A stretch of 64,000 nt of DNA from Rugalucina vietnamica (taxonomy: Eukaryota; Mollusca; Bivalvia; Lucinida; Lucinidae), in assembly GCA_964017185.1 (NCBI GenBank), contig OZ024877.1:7852006-7916005 (forward strand), written 5' to 3'. Every line of letters begins with the position of its first letter. Position 1 is the stretch's first letter. Below the pieces are notes generated by a model. That model saw only the letters and a list, made by a program, of their open reading frames with translations. It was not told the origin of the DNA and ran no database searches. The position numbers were made by a program, and so were the translations under genes. Positions 1 through 11,068 of this stretch are shown in pieces.

Positions 1-114
1 CAGAAGAAAGCTAGAATCTTGATATTTTTGGTATATATAAGTAGAGGAGGCATTGTTATATGCATGCAGCGTTTTTGCATAGGCTAAAAACCAGTTTTGT
101 CATGAAGCGGCTCA
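1..114 (-). mobile_element. Family A MITE, truncated copy
   Basis: This is the distal part of a family A element cut by the window edge. The asymmetric arm and the terminal inverted repeat ending in GCGGCTCA at 107-114 are present. The central hairpin has decayed to a short GCAGCGTTTTTGCA remnant. Confidence 0.6.
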
Positions 115-413
115 TTTTGGAAAATGCTGTAATTTCACCATCATTATTTCACATCTGTTTTGCAAGGTTTAAATTCTGTGCAATTTGAAAATTATCTCTA
201 CATCATATATTTTATAATAAACAAATTTATTAATGGGATCTGTTAAAATTCAAAAGCTGTTTACTTTCTAAAACATTCTCCACTTCAGTTGAGTTGCATC
301 ACAAGAAAACTTGTCTTCAGGGTTAAGGACCAGATCTGACGCAATATAAAGAATTTGAAGAATGAATGTTACTTTACATGTAATTAGTGGTAGAATCATG
401 ACAGTCATGTTGC

Positions 414-472
414 TTTTTATCGCACCTGCTTATAGCAGGGTGCGATATAGGAGTCCAAATTTCCGTCCGTCC

Positions 473-508
<36 letters not shown>

Positions 509-1219
509 GTCAACATTTACGTCGAAGTTTGGTTTTCTCTACATAAGTGATAGCTAGGATTGTGAAACCTTGCATAGTAATTGTCCTTGACATACCCTTC
601 AAACACGCACCTTGACCCGGTGCCCTTGACCTATATTTCACGGTCCATTGACTTTGTTAATTTTTACGTCGAAGTTCAGTTTTCTCTGTATCAGTGATAG
701 CTGTGAGTGTGAAACCTTGCATAGTAATTGTCCTTGACATACCCTTCAAGCACGCACCTTGACCCGCTGACCTTGACCTATATTTTATGGCCCATTGACT
801 TTGTTAATTTTTACGTCGAAGTTTGGTTTTCTCTGCATCAGTGATAGCTAGGATTGTGAAACCTTGCATTGTAATTGTCCTTGACATACCCTTCAAGCAC
901 GCACCTTGACCCGCTGACCTTGACCTATATTTCAAGGTCCATTGACTTTGTTAATTTTTACGTCAAAGTTCCGTTTTCTCTGTAACAGTGATAGCTGTGA
1001 GTGTGAAACCTTGCATAGTAATTGTCCTTGACATACCCTTCAAGCACGCACCTTGACCCACTGACCTTGACCTATATTTCACGGTCCATTGACTTTGTTA
1101 ATTTTTAAGTCGAAGTTTGGTTTTCTCTGCATCAGTGATAGCTGTGAGTGTGAAACCTTGCATAGTAATGTGTATTTTGCCCGATGCAGGTGCGATATCG
1201 ACCTCCGCGGAGTTCTTGT
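414..1219 (+). mobile_element. Helentron/pearl-like element with 147-bp tandem repeats (copy 1)
   Basis: The left end is a hairpin (ATCGCACCTGC at 419, closing with GCAGGGTGCGAT), followed by a CCGT microsatellite at about 464-510. About 4.5 tandem monomers follow; their shared TTTACGTC or TTTAAGTC start falls at 516, 663, 810, 957 and 1104, exactly 147 bp apart. The right end has CAGGTGCGAT (1187-1196), the inverse of the left terminus, then the palindrome CTCCGCGGAG and TTCTTGT. The layout matches bivalve pearl/HINE-type non-autonomous elements; that assignment is inference. A second copy lies at 62491-63373. Confidence 0.8.
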
Positions 1220-1710
1220 GTTTTTAATTTGATGAAAAAAAAAAAAAAAATGATTTTTTTGTTTGTAAGAAATGGCTCAGTTATGATTTAATTTGATAAA
1301 ATTAAAAGTGGTTGCTAAAATCTGCACAGACTGAAATGAGCTATGGCATAACAAATCAAACAGCTTTATGCTGAGCAAAGCATCTGATAGGCTATAAAGT
1401 TCTTTCCAGGCCACATGAAGTGTTTGTGTTGGTTCATAGTTACTACCAGTTTCACCCACATGCAAAAATTCTCAGAAATCAATCAAGGCTGAGCTTTAAT
1501 AAAAGCAATTTTTAAAAGAAATGTTTTGTAACGTTTCAGCTCTAACATTTTAATGAATGAGTGTGTTTTAAGATATCATTTTTCTCATAGACAAAAGCAA
1601 GCAGATCTAGACTACTGCTTTGATATTTAACGACCCATAATGAACCCTAGATAATTATAGACTAAATAAGAAATTATTAGTTATATAGGGCAGGTGGGGT
1701 GAGTGAAAAA
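1220..1710. other. Intergenic, no feature seen
   Basis: AT-rich sequence with a poly-A run near 1235-1250. No exon-like frame or terminal repeats were found. Confidence 0.5.
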
Positions 1711-1880
1711 TTAACCCATATTTGACAAATGGATTCTCCCATCATTATAAATTGGGTGAATCCACTTTCATTTTTAGGGGCGGCAGGAGTGATTTTTAAA
1801 TTTTATTCAATTTTTCGATGAAAATGCTCTAAGCAAACATAATAGCCCCAGATGGGACGCCGCGTTCTGCCAGGCTTAAA
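1711..1880 (-). mobile_element. Family C repeat, copy 1
   Basis: This is the reverse orientation of a repeat also at 3792-4014 and 54881-55449. One end reads TTAACCCATATTTGACAAAT and the other AGGCTTAAA, with AGCCCCAGATGGGACGCCGC between. It lacks most of the internal hairpin seen in copy 2. Confidence 0.65.
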
Positions 1881-2362
1881 TGAGTTAACAGTTTAGTCAG
1901 ATACTGTTGAAATCAGGCCTTGCAAAACAGAAACCACAAGAAAATAGTTTGTGATATAAAATTCATTTCTGTCATTTCTGTCATTACATTAAAGATAAGT
2001 CCATACAAAAGTCTTATCAGTTAATAAAATGATAATAATTATGAAAAAAAAAATCCTTTGTTTTTGATTTTTATTAATCAGGGATGTAAGCATGAAAACA
2101 AACACGGTACCTTACGATGTGAATTTTGGTTGTTTGATTTGAATGAAAATACATTTACTATCAATATTTTAGTTATATTCAAAAATGTGGTCTTACAGAA
2201 TTACAGAATCATAGCAATATTATGCCGAGTTTTGGTGAACTAATGGAGAAAAAACAAAGTCCGAAAGCTGGTTGTACAGACAGGTTTGACTGTATCATTA
2301 AGATCTGGACAAAGATAATTTTGTTGGTTAATTTACAAAGCAGGAAGTCTGTTTAATTATAG
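1881..2362. other. Intergenic, no feature seen
   Basis: AT-rich DNA without a supported gene or element boundary. Short frames here have no coding character. Confidence 0.45.
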
Positions 2363-2567
2363 TTGAGCCTCCGCATCGGAAAACAAACAATTTGCACAGG
2401 CGAAAACAAAGGTGCAGATCAGCTGTGCAGTACTGCACCTTTGTTTTTGCTACATTCCTTCTTTTTTAAATCTGAAATTTTAAGCTTCTAGCTTTGTTCT
2501 GTGACTGTATATACAGTCCGGTTTGTGTCGGAAACCGAAACTGTTGTTTTTCTCATGCGATGACTCA
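2363..2567 (+). mobile_element. Family A MITE with collapsed hairpin
   Basis: The left terminus is TGAGCCTCCGCATCGG and the right is the degraded ATGCGATGACTCA. The core palindrome is shortened: the left arm GGTGCAGATCAGCTGTGCAG runs directly into TACTGCACC, so the AGCTGATC half of the right arm is missing. That is a deletion inside one hairpin arm. Confidence 0.75.
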
Positions 2568-2866
2568 CATACATAAGTGTGAAATCTGATAGAAAAAGGA
2601 ATTTTCCTTCTCTTTATCTTGATACATTTAATTACAGTGATTCAAATAAGAAGTTTTCTCAAGAAATTTTAATTCACCTAAATCTCTGCTAGGTTGCCTG
2701 TTCTGTTATCAGCTATACCATTGATAGCATTTCCAGCTACTGTTTGGAATATTCCATTGAATGAAAATACTCCTTTCGCTTTTAACAATTGTTTTTCACA
2801 GTCTCCTTATGATTGTCTTCATATACATTTTTAAAGTTTTTTAACCTCCACAGAGGGTTGCCACTA

Positions 2867-3114
2867 CATTACGAAAACTTGCCCATGTAATAAACAGAGA
2901 TTGTTTGAGCTTTAAAAAAAAAAATGAAAATTTTCAGCAGAAAAATTTTGATATTTTTATTATTTTTGCTCAAAACATAGATTGTGGGTACATGTTAGAA
3001 TCTATGTTTTGGAGCAAAAATAAGAAAAATAGGTATACCCCTGCATACCCCAGTTTTGCTATATAAAAGTGGGGTTCAAGGGGGTATACATCACACGGAC
3101 ATGTTTTCCTGATG
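2867..3114 (+). mobile_element. Family B MITE
   Basis: Reference copy for family B. It starts CATTACGAAAACTTGCCC and ends GGACATGTTTTCCTGATG, imperfect inverted termini. Inside are a poly-A/T-rich arm, a hairpin whose arms carry CATAGATTGTGGGTAC, and an asymmetric GTATACCCC / GGGGGTATAC pair. In this copy the loop has shrunk: the GAACCGCC/GGCGGTTC part of the stem found elsewhere is missing. Confidence 0.8.
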
Positions 3115-3791
3115 ACAAGTCTGCCTTATTGTCCTCCTCATCACTCAAAATGGCTCCGAGAGTGAGCAAACACCACTCCAAGCTTCAATTAACACTATAC
3201 GCTGTGGATGTTTCCTTGGTTTTCTGATAGCTTCTTTGTAATGGCATGATCTACATTTTGCCCAACCTGTCATTACCTGTGCTGTTCTATACATGTCTGT
3301 TCATCCGCACTTCAGCCTGTATCAAGATTGTCTACGATATAGCCAAAGGCTCTACCTGTGAAATTAATGGTGGAAGGGAGGCAACTCATGACTGTAAACA
3401 TTGAAATAGAATTTGTGGTGTTTTTAAGTCATGATCGGTATGATGATATATTTTACTAAATTTTATTTCTCGAAATATTTTGAACAAAGCTGATGCTTGA
3501 TAACATAATGACACATCATGCTTATTTTCGGTTCTGATTCGGTGATTGATTTAAAGAAACATTTCATAAGCCTTTCTCGAAAGTGACTTTTGACAAAAAT
3601 ATCTTGTCTGACATTGGACATGTCTTTCATGATTCTGTTCGGAGCAATCTGTAGCCTGTTTGTCAAGTTTACAGAGTGGTGATTCTGGAATTAAAATGTA
3701 CAAATACAAAAATACATTGACTGAAAAGTGCTTACCAGCATGGAATGACGGGCAGTCTGGTCAACGCAAGGACTGTGTGTTTCTTAACTTA
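3115..3791. other. Intergenic, no feature seen
   Basis: No exon, RNA gene or clear repeat boundary was recognised. Confidence 0.45.
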
Positions 3792-4014
3792 TTTAAGCCT
3801 GGCGTCCCTTTTATGGGACATAGGCAAACAGCATAGCCCCAGATGTGACGCCGCAGAACGCGGCGTCCCATCTGGGTCTATTCTGTTTGCTTACAGAATT
3901 TTCATCGAAAAATTGAATAAAATTTGAAAAACCCCTCCTGATGCCCCTAAAAATGAAAGTGGACTCACCCAAATGATAATGATGGGCAAATCCATTCGTC
4001 AAATATGGGTTAAA
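3792..4014 (+). mobile_element. Family C repeat, copy 2
   Basis: This is the best-preserved copy. It begins TTTAAGCCTGGCGTCCC and ends AATATGGGTTAAA. The first half holds an inverted repeat, CAGATGTGACGCCGC against GCGGCGTCCCATCTG, and the second half is single-copy. The termini are not clear inverted repeats, so the transposon class is unresolved. Confidence 0.7.
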
Positions 4015-4086
4015 TGAGAAAGCAATGTCTTCTCATGACGAGGCTCAAGACGTCTTATTCAGATGCGGAAAAGAAAATCCTTTATT

Positions 4087-4323
4087 TGAGCCGCATCGTG
4101 AGAAAACGGGATTATTGCCTATGCGAAAACAAAGGCGCAGATCAGCTTCGCGGTAACCGCGAAGCTGATCAGCGCCTTTGGTTTCGCTACTCGGATAGTA
4201 TAATTCCTCTTCTACTCATAGCCAAAATTTCAAGTATCTAGCCTGCTCCTGTGACTGTACAGACCGATTTGTGTCGCACCTGGTCGGAAACCCCGAAGAC
4301 CGGTTTTCTCACGATGCGGCTCA
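4087..4323 (+). mobile_element. Family A MITE, full length
   Basis: Reference copy for family A. It is 237 bp with inverted termini TGAGCCGCATCGTGAGAAAA and CGGTTTTCTCACGATGCGGC. A core hairpin of about 65 nt is built on GATCAGCTTCGCGG / CCGCGAAGCTGATC, flanked by GCGAAAACAAAGG and CCTTTGGTTTCGC. Between the core and the right terminus lies an asymmetric arm containing GATAGTATAATTCC and GGTCGGAAACC. It has no coding capacity and is presumably moved in trans by an unidentified transposase. Confidence 0.85.
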
Positions 4324-4585
4324 TTTCTGCTATTGATTGTGGCCTAATGAACAATAGACGCCTTATTTATGGTTTTCGATATGTAAACATTGGACGCAAT
4401 TACAGCTCATATGAAAACTGGTAGAAGATCAAAGATCAGCAAGTTGAGAAATAAGACGGAATCGCTCAGACAGTTTTGGTCATTCATTTCATAGACATAT
4501 TAATAATGTTGTAGACAAGTACTTTGGTTTCATAAAATTTTGCAGCCTCATTGTCTTGGTTTAATTAAACTTGACTCTTACGATA

Positions 4586-4819
4586 TGAGCCACACCATGA
4601 GAAAACTGGCTATTTGCATTTGGGAAAAACAAAGGTGCAGGTCAGCTGTGCAAGAACTGCACAGCTGATCAGTGCCGATGTTTTGCTACACAGATAGGAC
4701 AACCCGTCTTCCTGCATCTGAAATTTCAAGCTTCTAGCCTTCTTCAGTGACTGTACAGGCCAGTTTATGTCAAACCTGGTCAGATCTCCCGAAGATGGGC
4801 TTTCTCGTGTGACGGCTTA
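4586..4819 (+). mobile_element. Family A MITE, GTGCA-type hairpin
   Basis: Full-length copy whose stem reads CAGCTGTGCA / TGCACAGCTG rather than the CTTCGC/GCGAAG type of most copies. Both arms carry the matching change. The right terminus is degraded to GACGGCTTA. Confidence 0.8.
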
Positions 4820-4989
4820 TATAGTCCAGTTGGTAAGGATTTGGTTGCTGTTGCTTAGTCTGTAGCATGTCTGTGTAGTACTGAAATGTACCGGAGATTG
4901 GCTTTCATGTCTGGCACTTTTTCTTTCCTGAAAGTAATTCAGTCACCATTCTTCCAATAGGAGCAGTTTTCACATTATGGAGAAAGAAA

Positions 4990-5259
4990 TGAGCCGCCTC
5001 ATCGGAAAATCAACAATCTGCATAGGCGAAAACAGAGATACAGATCAGCTTCGCGATAACGGCGAAGCTGATCAGTGCCTTTGTTTTCGCTACTCAGATA
5101 GTACAATTCCTCTTCTACATAAATCTGCCAGATAGTACAATTCCTCTTCTACATAAATCTGAAGTTTCAAGCTTCTAGCTCTTTTCTGTGCTTGTACAGG
5201 CCGGTTTGTGTTGGACCTGTTCTGAAACCACATTGTTGGTTTTCCCATGGGGCGGCTCA
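4990..5259 (+). mobile_element. Family A MITE with 34-bp internal duplication
   Basis: Full-length copy enlarged to 270 bp by an exact direct duplication of 34 bp in the asymmetric arm. GTACAATTCCTCTTCTACAT starts at 5101 and again at 5135. Confidence 0.85.
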
Positions 5260-5534
5260 AATGTGCACTCTGTACTGGTAAGCTGCTTCTGCAAGGCTTG
5301 CGAAGAAACAGTGTGGCTTAAAAATGACCATCTCGGCATGACCTCATCTATTGACTGGACAGAATGAATCGACAGGGGCTATAGACAAAGATAGAATCTT
5401 CTATAATTATCAATAATTCTGTGAGGTTGTTTTTGCTGAATATGTATGGGTTGCTTGCATAAATTGAATATGAAGATGTTGAGTGAAAATGCTTTTGACT
5501 CGAGTCTCTGCAGAATACAATGCTAGAAAATATA

Positions 5535-5777
5535 TGAGCCACATTATGAGGAAACCAACAATCTGCATAATGCGAAAACAAAGACGCAGATCAGCTTCGC
5601 AATAACCACAAAGCTGATTATTGCCTTCGTTTTCACTACATGGAAAGAACATTAATTTTCCTCTACTTTCTAAATCCAAAATTTCAAGCTTCTGGCCACC
5701 TTTTGTGACTGTACAGGCCAGTTTGTGTCGGACCTGTTTGGAAACCGCATTCAATGGTTTTCTCATGATGCGGCTCA
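5535..5777 (+). mobile_element. Family A MITE
   Basis: Full-length copy, fifth in the cluster 2.4-5.8 kb, all in the same orientation. The left hairpin arm has AGCTTCGCAATAACC and the right ACAAAGCTGATTATTGCC, so pairing is partly lost. Confidence 0.8.
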
Positions 5778-5837
5778 TATGAACATGATAAACACAGTAT
5801 ATTTAAGATTAAAGGCTAATCCTTGTCATTTTTCCCG

Positions 5838-6020
5838 ACGCTTTGTCTGGTCTGGGCTCGAGCTTGGCATGGGGTACATGTGAGACAAGCCAAGTTCTGC
5901 TTGCGGGTGTGTCAAGCTTTTTTTCTTGGGGTTCTCCTGTTTATGCCCCACCTACTGATTAGTCTGTCTCATATGAGGTGAAATAATCTTGAAAGAGGCA
6001 TAAAGCTGAAATTAAAAAAT
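5838..6020 (+). mobile_element. SINE-like element, copy 1
   Basis: A degraded B-box-like GGGCTCGAGCTT at 5853-5864 is followed by a body shared with 59461-59650 (GTGAGACAAGCCAAGTTCTG, CACCTACTGATTAGTCTGTC) and an A-rich end. This suggests a tRNA-derived SINE; the A box is not clear. Confidence 0.55.
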
Positions 6021-7162
6021 CCTTGTCAATGCTAATACATAAAAATAGTAAAATTTATAGGTCAAAGGGAGAAAACTCATTAAGAAGTACATGTACCTTA
6101 ATGAGTTCTCTATTAAATTTGTTGAAATATGGATGCATATTGTGTGCTTTTCTGCAACAGCAAGCAATAGTATTAAATGGATAGATCTTCAACCATACAG
6201 AAATGAGAAAAATATTGAAATAAAATAAATATTAACATTGTCCAATATAATGCATGTGAATGGTATTGAAAGCTTTTCTTTTGTCCAACTGTAGTCTTGA
6301 AGTCACACAGACTAGCTCTGCTTGTGCAAGTGGCTTTCTTGAACTTTAAAACTGCCTTTGTCTTAAAGGACATATTTTTTACCAAGCATGTTAGTTCCAG
6401 ACAGTAGTTAGGTGTAATCAGTCGGGGTCAGACAAAACTAATGTTTAATTTTCATTGCAATAAGTAAAGCAGACCATATATCAAAAACAATGTGTTTCAG
6501 ACAAATTGGAACGACGGATATTGTGAGCTTCTTTCACATAAATCCCTTAAAGACCACTTAAAAATAGGGATAATTCCAGCAGATACGTAATAAGTTAGTC
6601 GAAAACAAATAATTCATTTGTCGGCCATAAAGAAACGCATCACAGGAGTGTCATTAGTCGCTTGTAAATTTCTTTTTATCGATCTTAAAACAACTTTAAT
6701 GTCAAATGTCTGGTAAAATACTTCTTAAGATTGGTGACCAGACTACGTTAATTTTCTGAATAACCAAATTATAAAACGGAAAGCAATACATTACACTTAC
6801 CTCAATTAAGCTCGGTAGACAATGAACCATTAAAGTCACTAAGATGTCATATTGTCTTAGACGTTTTTGGCAAATTCAATAAAGCAGCGGAAATAAAGCA
6901 CATTTCTACATCATAAGAATAGAAATACTCCGAAGCTTTTATCAGATGTGTTATGTAATACATAATTGTTCTTTTTTGGTTAATGTCTTTTCTTGCCTTT
7001 ATTTTGAGAGCAATTTTCCAATCCTTCAAAAATTATTTCCAAAACCAGCTAAGAAACATAAGTCTTACATGTCATGATAATTTGGCCACCCTGAAAATTC
7101 ATCTCTGTAATAAACATTTTTACATTAGAAAACGGCTTATGCAAGAAGCATATCAAGCTAAT
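6021..7162. other. Intergenic AT-rich DNA with one small hairpin
   Basis: The only structure seen is a palindrome at about 6071-6112, AACTCATTAAG against CTTAATGAGTT around GTACATGTAC. No exon with supporting splice sites was found. Confidence 0.45.
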
Positions 7163-7446
7163 CATTACGAAAACATGTCCATATGATATACAGATATTTC
7201 TTAAGTTGTAAAAATTGATAAACTTCAGTAGATTTTTTTTTTTATTATTTTTCTATATATTATTGCTCGAAACATAGATTGTGGGTACACGTTAGAAGCG
7301 CCTTGTTGAGGCAGTTCTAACAAGTACCCACAATCTATGTTTTGAAGCAAAATAAGAAAAATATGTATACCCCTGCATAGCCCAGTTTTGCTATATAAAA
7401 GTGGGATATAAGGGGGTATTCATTTCAGGGACATGTTTTCCTGATG
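7163..7446 (+). mobile_element. Family B MITE
   Basis: This copy has termini CATTACGAAAACATGTCC and GACATGTTTTCCTGATG. The hairpin retains the outer stem CATAGATTGTGGGTAC/GTACCCACAATCTATG, but the inner stem is CGCCTTGTTGAGGCAG, with mismatches. It ends 315 bp upstream of the large gene 1 exon. Confidence 0.8.
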
Positions 7447-7761
7447 TATAACACTACCTTGGGGAAGTCCACAGAAAGAGTCTGGGTTAGAAATGAAGCC
7501 ATGTTTAATAAGTATGCATGTAGAAAATTAATAGGAGCCATGACATGATGGTGTTATATAAAATCCATGTTATGTTGAGGTGTGCTTATAATGAGGTTGG
7601 ACGGTAGTTTGAATAAAGTAAATCATGAGATTCAGGCTTTCCGATCATGCCAAAAATTAATGTTAAATGTTGAACTATAGAAAATGCACATCTTTAGAGG
7701 TAGTGCCTTACTATTTCATAATGTTAGATGTCTAGTCACAATATTTCTTTCTTATTTTCAG

Positions 7762-10230
7762 ATTACTCTAAAGCAATGGCATCAGACAGTGCTGTAAGAG
7801 AATTCCCTGACCTGAAGTTTGTGGATCATTATGAGCGAAAGATAATTTCATCAGAGAAAGAAAGGATTAGTCCAACCAAACAAGTTCTAAACCCATTCCG
7901 AGATGTCGGTGAAGATACAGATAAGGCTGGCCAAAAATCAGATGATCAAATTGAAATAGGAAAGCAAACTATAGAAACTGAGTCAATAGGTAGTGGCAGC
8001 GATGATGATGATAATGAAGCTAAAGAAGGGAAGACAGAAGAGAGTGATCTAGACAGTGGATTAGATTCCTCTGACAATGTTTCAGGGGAAAATGAAAAGT
8101 TTGTGGATAGACATGAGGATGTATTGGATGCAGAAAGGCCTGATACTTTGAAATCCCCTGCTAAAACCTTAGAACCATCACAGTCAACCAGTAGAATTGT
8201 TGATGAGTTGTTTAACTTTATAAATGATGAGAATATTGATGGCCTTGATGACAAAGATCAGAAGGAGTTTAGTGATGTGTCAAACAATAACAGTGCTGGA
8301 GGGGTAGACTTCAGCTTAGATGCTGTTAATAACAACCAAGAAGAGATTATTCAAGTTAAAGCAGATGAGCTTCAAAGCAAACCTAATGTTGAAGTAGATT
8401 TTATTCTCACTACCAAAACTGAACCAGCTCCAAAAATAGTTGAAGAGAATGTCAGTCTTGTACCTGACACTCCGGGAGACGCTAATATGAACCTGTACTG
8501 GTATTCTACTAATCTAGAGCTGGATCCTGGTGAGATACAAGACTTCAAAAATGCTCAAGAAGGCGGAGCAGGTCAGGAAATACAAACTTCAGCCCAAGAT
8601 GAATATTACAGGGAAAAGTTGAATGATTATAAACCACCTGCTGAGTTTATTCCACCCTCTGATGACAAAACCAGGAATTTAGATGCAAAATCTGCTGATA
8701 CACAGAGATGGTCACCTATTTTTGAGTCTGCTTCATCTAAATTCCTAGATGTTGCTTCTGAATTGAAATCTCACCCAGATGATGAAAAGAGTAATGGAAA
8801 CAATGTGACTGAAACCAAAACTTTAGAGCATCCTTGGGGACTAGAGGCAGAAAATAAACTAACATTAAACTCAGAAAGCAGGCACGAGGAGCTTCCACTT
8901 ATTGAACCAAAGTTCCACCCAATAGCAGATATGTCTCATAATAATCAACATGATGATAAAGCTGACGGCTCCATGAAAGTTATGTTTCAAGTAAGGAAGA
9001 ATGTAGATCTGAAGCAATTTGATCTGAATCTTGCAAGTGGAAAGCCTAGAGAAACAAGTGAATTGAAAATAGATCTGAAACATGAAGAGACTGAAGTTGC
9101 TGTAGACGAAGCTGATGCAACAGGATATATGGAAATGAAAGATAAAGACTTGATTAAAGCTCAGCAAGCAAATGTCATACAAGCGGCTCCAAGTGAAGAT
9201 TTAGAAAATGTTGAGGGAAAGAAAAAAGAATCAACTGAGAATGAAACAAAAGAAAAGTCTCAAGCAGAAAGTCCCAAAGATCAGCCAGATGCCACAGGGT
9301 ATATGGAAATGGCTGACCGAGATAAAATACAGGCACAGTATCAAAGTACAGTGCATGCTCAACTGAGCGTAAAAGATGTGAAAAATGTAAATAATATGAG
9401 GAAGAAGTCTGGTGATAAAGTTGTTTCTGAGCAAGTTGAGAAAGAAAATGTGGAGATTTTGCAATCTGAAATGAAAGATTCATTAGAATTTCAAATGCCT
9501 GAGCAGGTCACAGATGATACAATAGATATAAAAGAATTTGAAGCAAATATTATTACAAATGTTGGAACATTAGTAACAGAAGCAAAAGATAGCCTTGGTG
9601 AAGATACTACAGATGCTGTTAACCAAGAAATCAAAATAGAATTTAGTCAAAAAGTAGAATCAGAAATCCAGAAAAGTGATTCTGTAGTTTTGCAAGTAGA
9701 AAAAGTTAAATCGACTGTAATAATAAAACACGAACCAGTGGAAATAAAAAGAAAATTTAAAGTAGGTGAAGATTCAGAACAAATTATCATCAATAAAGGT
9801 GGACAGCTTATAAGAACTGATTCTTTGATTGACCAATATTTTGATGACAGTTCCTACACTTTGACTTTAAATGATAACTGGCTAAGGAAAAGGAATGATG
9901 CCTTTGAAATGAAAAACAGCTGCTCAGTCACTAATGGTGACCAAGTTATTGTAGATGAAAAGATGATATTACAATCACTTCAGAAGGTGTTCCACCAGAA
10001 AGATCCAAAAGCAACTACCAAAACCTTATCTGAACTCATGAATGATTTAGATCTTTCAGAATTTGCCACCTTCCAAACAACTAGAAAGTACTATGAAATA
10101 GAGGAGTGTATGTTAGCCCTAGATCTGACAGATTTTGGTTTCCAGAGTGGGGATGTCATGGTTACAGTTGATAGTCCAGCTAAAGTACCTGATGCTATTC
10201 AAAGAATGGACAAACTTGCAAAAGATTTAG
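7762..10230 (+). CDS. Gene 1, large exon: acidic low-complexity protein of unknown function
   Basis: I do not recognise this protein. The exon is bounded by acceptor TTATTTTCAG (ending 7761) and donor GTAAGC (10231). It is open throughout, entering in phase 1 and leaving in phase 1. The first Met inside it is at 7776 (GCAATGG context); translation may start there or in an unseen upstream exon. From 7776 it gives 818 residues: strongly acidic and Lys/Glu/Ser/Asp-rich, with a DDDD run near residue 75, so mostly disordered. Two copies of DATGYMEM lie near residues 447-454 and 505-512, each followed by a D-[KR]-D-x-I-x-AQ-like segment. YMEM fits the YxxM consensus bound by PI3K p85 SH2 domains, but function is inference. 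The last 100 residues look more ordered, with predicted helices. Continuation is given at 10329, 10501 and 17859. Confidence 0.85.
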
Positions 10231-10328
10231 GTAAGCTATGGATATTTAAAATGTTGACACTTTTCCTGTAGATATGAAAGTAGTACATAAGAAATAATTT
10301 GTAGCTATTACATTATGAATATTTCAAG

Positions 10329-10364
10329 ATGCCAAATGCAAGGACAAACAGAAGATTTGGATTT
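10329..10364 (+). CDS. Gene 1, candidate 36-nt microexon
   Basis: A 36-nt stretch lies between acceptor TATTTCAAG (ending 10328) and donor GTAAGA (10365). Its length is a multiple of three and it enters and leaves in phase 1. Including it inserts about 12 residues (DAKCKDKQKIWI) without disturbing the frame of the next exon; skipping it also keeps frame, so it may be alternative. The pyrimidine tract is weak. The other frame contains a 38-codon ORF (10329-10445), which I take as coincidental. Confidence 0.45.
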
Positions 10365-10500
10365 GTAAGAGATAAAATGAAAAAGTTGATACAAAATAGA
10401 CCAAACTTAGATGAAGAGGATAGAGCAATGGTTTCCAAATTATAGATGAAATTAATGTCAGATAAAAGTTCTTGTGTAATTCTTTCTTTCAGGTTTCCAG

Positions 10501-10546
10501 TTGTTGCAAGGCAGTTAAATCCAGTTAAGGCAGTTAAGACCTACAG
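10501..10546 (+). CDS. Gene 1, short exon
   Basis: This 46-nt exon runs from a second AG (10499-10500) to donor GTAATG (10547). In phase 1 it reads (V/F)VARQLNPVKAVKTY and leaves in phase 2, exactly what the terminal exon at 17859 needs. An earlier AG at 10491-10492, eight bases upstream and better placed after the pyrimidine tract, would bring in a TAA stop within nine codons. Phase continuity therefore favours the second AG, though the first could yield a shorter isoform. Confidence 0.6.
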
Positions 10547-10654
10547 GTAATGACAAAGAACTGATACAAAAAAAATTTAGGCATTTTACCTATTGCTTAG
10601 GTTTCCAACAAGATCAGTCAGAAACTAGACTGTACAACAACTGTATATGACTAG

Positions 10655-10704
10655 TTCTTTGTGTTGGCATAGGCAAAAATCTGGTTTTTTCACGATGCAG
10701 CTCA
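10655..10704 (-). mobile_element. Family A MITE fragment
   Basis: Only the terminal piece remains: GGCATAGGCAAAAATCTGG then TTTTTCACGATGCAGCTCA. It lies in intron 3 of gene 1, about 110 bp after the short exon. Confidence 0.6.
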
Positions 10705-10806
10705 TATGAGCTTTCATATCAAAGACATCAACATGCAAGCCAAAAAAAAAAATTCTGAAGGTTCCAAAGGCATCCATAAGAGAGGACATTTTTCTGTATG
10801 TTTGGC

Positions 10807-11068
10807 AATCAGGAAAACATGCCCATGTAAGATACATATATTTTTCAGCTGTAAAAATAGAAAAGTTCAGTTGAAATTTTTTTATATTTTTTTTTTTTGC
10901 TCAAAACAAAGATTGTGGGTACAGGTTAGAACTGGCACTGCCTCTCCAAGCCCACAATTTATGTTTTTGAGCAAAACAAGAGAAAATACACATGTATGTA
11001 TACCATGCAAACCCCAATTTTTGAATATAAAAGGGGGCTATACATTACACGGACATGTTTTCATGATG
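10807..11068 (+). mobile_element. Family B MITE with reduced hairpin
   Basis: The left terminus is AATCAGGAAAACATGCCC and the right GGACATGTTTTCATGATG. The stem is damaged: the left arm AAAGATTGTGGGTAC pairs poorly with AGCCCACAATTTATG. It lies in intron 3 of gene 1. Confidence 0.75.

Noticed and set aside
464..510. CCGT/TTCG tract considered as a stand-alone microsatellite
   Set aside because: It occurs at the same place in the second copy (62550-62575), so it is part of the element.
7946..9483. Antisense frames of about 100 codons opposite the large gene 1 exon
   Set aside because: They are shadows of the AT-rich coding strand; the + frame is continuous with good splice borders.
10329..10445. 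38-codon ORF MPNARTNRRFGF... in the gene 1 intron
   Set aside because: No phase 2 acceptor links it to the preceding exon, and the same bases are better explained by the 36-nt microexon.
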